From Actinacidiphila glaucinigra (GTDB lineage: Bacteria; Actinomycetota; Actinomycetes; Streptomycetales; Streptomycetaceae): a DNA stretch of 64,000 nt. Below the pieces are notes generated by a model. It worked only from the letters and a program-made list of their open reading frames with translations, did no database searches and was not told the origin of the DNA. The stretch is from NCBI RefSeq assembly GCF_900188405.1, contig NZ_FZOF01000019.1, positions 110,286-174,285 on the forward strand, given 5' to 3'. Position numbers and translations under genes: made by a program. Shown in pieces: positions 63,302 to 64,000 of the stretch (the stretch's first letter is position 1; each line of letters begins with the position of its first letter).

Positions 63302-63337
63302 GACATTCCCCCCGGAGCGATCTCCGGGGGGAATGTC
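63302..63337 (-). terminator. 16-bp perfect hairpin downstream of rpoA
   Basis: Arms 63302-63317 and 63322-63337 perfectly complementary around CGAT, 132 nt beyond the rpoA stop. Its presence suggests the rpoA transcript ends here as a unit rather than running into rplQ. Confidence 0.75.
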
Positions 63338-63469
63338 ACGTGCTCCAGGCGCCGGCGGGGACGGCGCGTCAGGCGGGGTACCCGGCCGCACCCTGGGGCG
63401 GGTGCGGCCGGCCGGTGTTCATGGCCGGGTGTTCTGCCCTCCTGGCGCCCCCGTGGCCCTGCGCGACGC

Positions 63470-64000
63470 TCAGTACTGCTCGGTCTCCACGAAACCCGCA
63501 CCCGCGCCGTCGTCCGCGCCGAAGGCGGCGGCGGTCGGGTCGAATCCGGGCGGGCTGTCCTTCAGGGCCAGGCCCAGACCGGCCAGCTTCGCCTTGACCT
63601 CGTCGATCGACTTCGCACCGAAGTTGCGGATGTCGAGCAGGTCGGCCTCGGAGCGGGTCAGGAGCTCGCCCACGGAGTGGACGCCCTCGCGCTTGAGGCA
63701 GTTGTAGGAACGGACGGTGAGCTCGAGCTCCTCGATCGGGAGCGCCAGGTCCGCCGCCAGGGCGGCGTCCACCGGCGACGGGCCCATGTCGATGCCCTCG
63801 GCGTCGACGTTCAGCTCACGGGCGAGACCGAACAGCTCGACCAGGGTCTTGCCCGCCGAGGCCACCGCGTCACGCGGACGCATCGCGGGCTTGGTCTCGA
63901 CGTCGACGACCAGCTTGTCGAAGTCGGTGCGCTGCTCGACACGGGTCGCCTCGACCTTGTAGCTGACCTTGAGCACCGGGCTGTAGATCGAGTCGACCGG
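63470..64000 (-). CDS. rpoA: RNA polymerase alpha subunit, C-terminal part (5' end outside window)
   Basis: The last 176 residues of an alpha subunit: end of the N-terminal assembly domain (PVDSIYSPVLKVSYKVEATR), the linker, and the complete C-terminal DNA-binding domain (LTVRSYNCLKREGVHSVGEL, LLDIRNFGAKSIDEVKAKLAGLGL) with the streptomycete ending ETEQY. The helix-hairpin residues that touch UP elements (RNFGAKS) are intact. Several positions (GVHSVGELLTRSE, AGLGLAL, VSYKV) differ from the S. coelicolor sequence as I remember it. rplQ does not follow. This may be a second, diverged rpoA or the edge of a rearrangement. Confidence 0.9.
   Translation of the reverse strand, partial: PVDSIYSPVLKVSYKVEATRVEQRTDFDKLVVDVETKPAMRPRDAVASAGKTLVELFGLARELNVDAEGIDMGPSPVDAALAADLALPIEELELTVRSYNCLKREGVHSVGELLTRSEADLLDIRNFGAKSIDEVKAKLAGLGLALKDSPPGFDPTAAAFGADDGAGAGFVETEQY

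Larger units (their letters stand above)
62804..63469. other. 666-nt region between tRNA-Arg and rpoA, no gene seen
   Basis: Contains the tRNA terminator (62812-62837), a wide inverted repeat (62845-62853 with 62902-62910), and the hairpin at 63302-63337. I searched it by eye for rplQ, which normally follows rpoA, and found nothing resembling it on either strand. Confidence 0.6.

Noticed and set aside
62804..63469. Remnant of rplQ downstream of rpoA
   Set aside because: No stretch resembling L17 in any frame; the region shows only hairpins and non-coding sequence.

Overview
The window is about 64 kb of very GC-rich DNA with dense short-gap operons, GTG/TTG starts, strong third-position GC, a mycothiol-type oxidoreductase, dynamin-like DynA/DynB proteins, an SsbB-type protein and a csn sugar-uptake operon. 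Together these point to a Streptomyces chromosome. Gene order from the PfkB/HAD/PepN genes through csn and the PknG cluster to ssbB-dynB-dynA resembles, from memory, the SCO264x-SCO268x stretch of S. coelicolor. No insertion sequence, prophage or CRISPR array is visible.

Layout. 1-7.3 kb: end of an amino-acid permease, a membrane Ser/Thr kinase, an LPDTG surface protein, BioY, a PfkB sugar kinase, a HAD phosphatase and a mycothiol-dependent oxidoreductase. 7.3-18.4 kb: aminopeptidase N, an AbiEi-like protein, a Tat-exported metallophosphoesterase, a large secreted subtilase, and an ECF sigma operon with a membrane protein and a lipoprotein that share one extracellular domain. 18.4-32 kb: amidase, 4-alpha-glucanotransferase, a small membrane protein, a second aminopeptidase N, a GH84 hexosaminidase, and a PadR-controlled ABC exporter. 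32-41 kb: HNH nuclease, MscS channel, and the csnR-E-F-G-H-K operon with a HrdB-like promoter and a palindromic operator just downstream of the expected transcription start.

41.2-51.2 kb is the most interesting block. It is a co-directional run of GlnX (membrane sensor), GlnH (amino-acid binding protein), a helical cytosolic protein, PknG kinase, a PP2C phosphatase, a von Willebrand A protein and an FHA phosphopeptide reader. The kinase, phosphatase and FHA protein each carry N-terminal zinc ribbons. In mycobacteria GlnX and GlnH feed amino-acid status to PknG; here that circuit seems extended into a complete writer, eraser, scaffold and reader module.

51.2-64 kb: PCMT-like methyltransferase, truncated haemoglobin, a thioesterase operon with the ribosomal ABC-F factor EttA, a small lipoprotein, a thioester-domain surface adhesin with an LAETG signal, then ssbB-dynB-dynA (sporulation division and chromosome functions), tRNA-Arg(TCT), and the 3' part of an rpoA gene. 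That rpoA is not followed by rplQ, so it may be a second alpha-subunit gene or mark a rearrangement.

Regulatory architecture is readable in places: four genes have a TANNNT element exactly 6 nt before the start codon (leaderless pattern), most convergent gene pairs are separated by long perfect hairpins, and the ECF, csn and PadR units each show a plausible promoter or operator. Coordinates of starts were adjusted by ribosome-binding site, family N-termini or leaderless geometry; functions are inferred by motif reading, not by database search.
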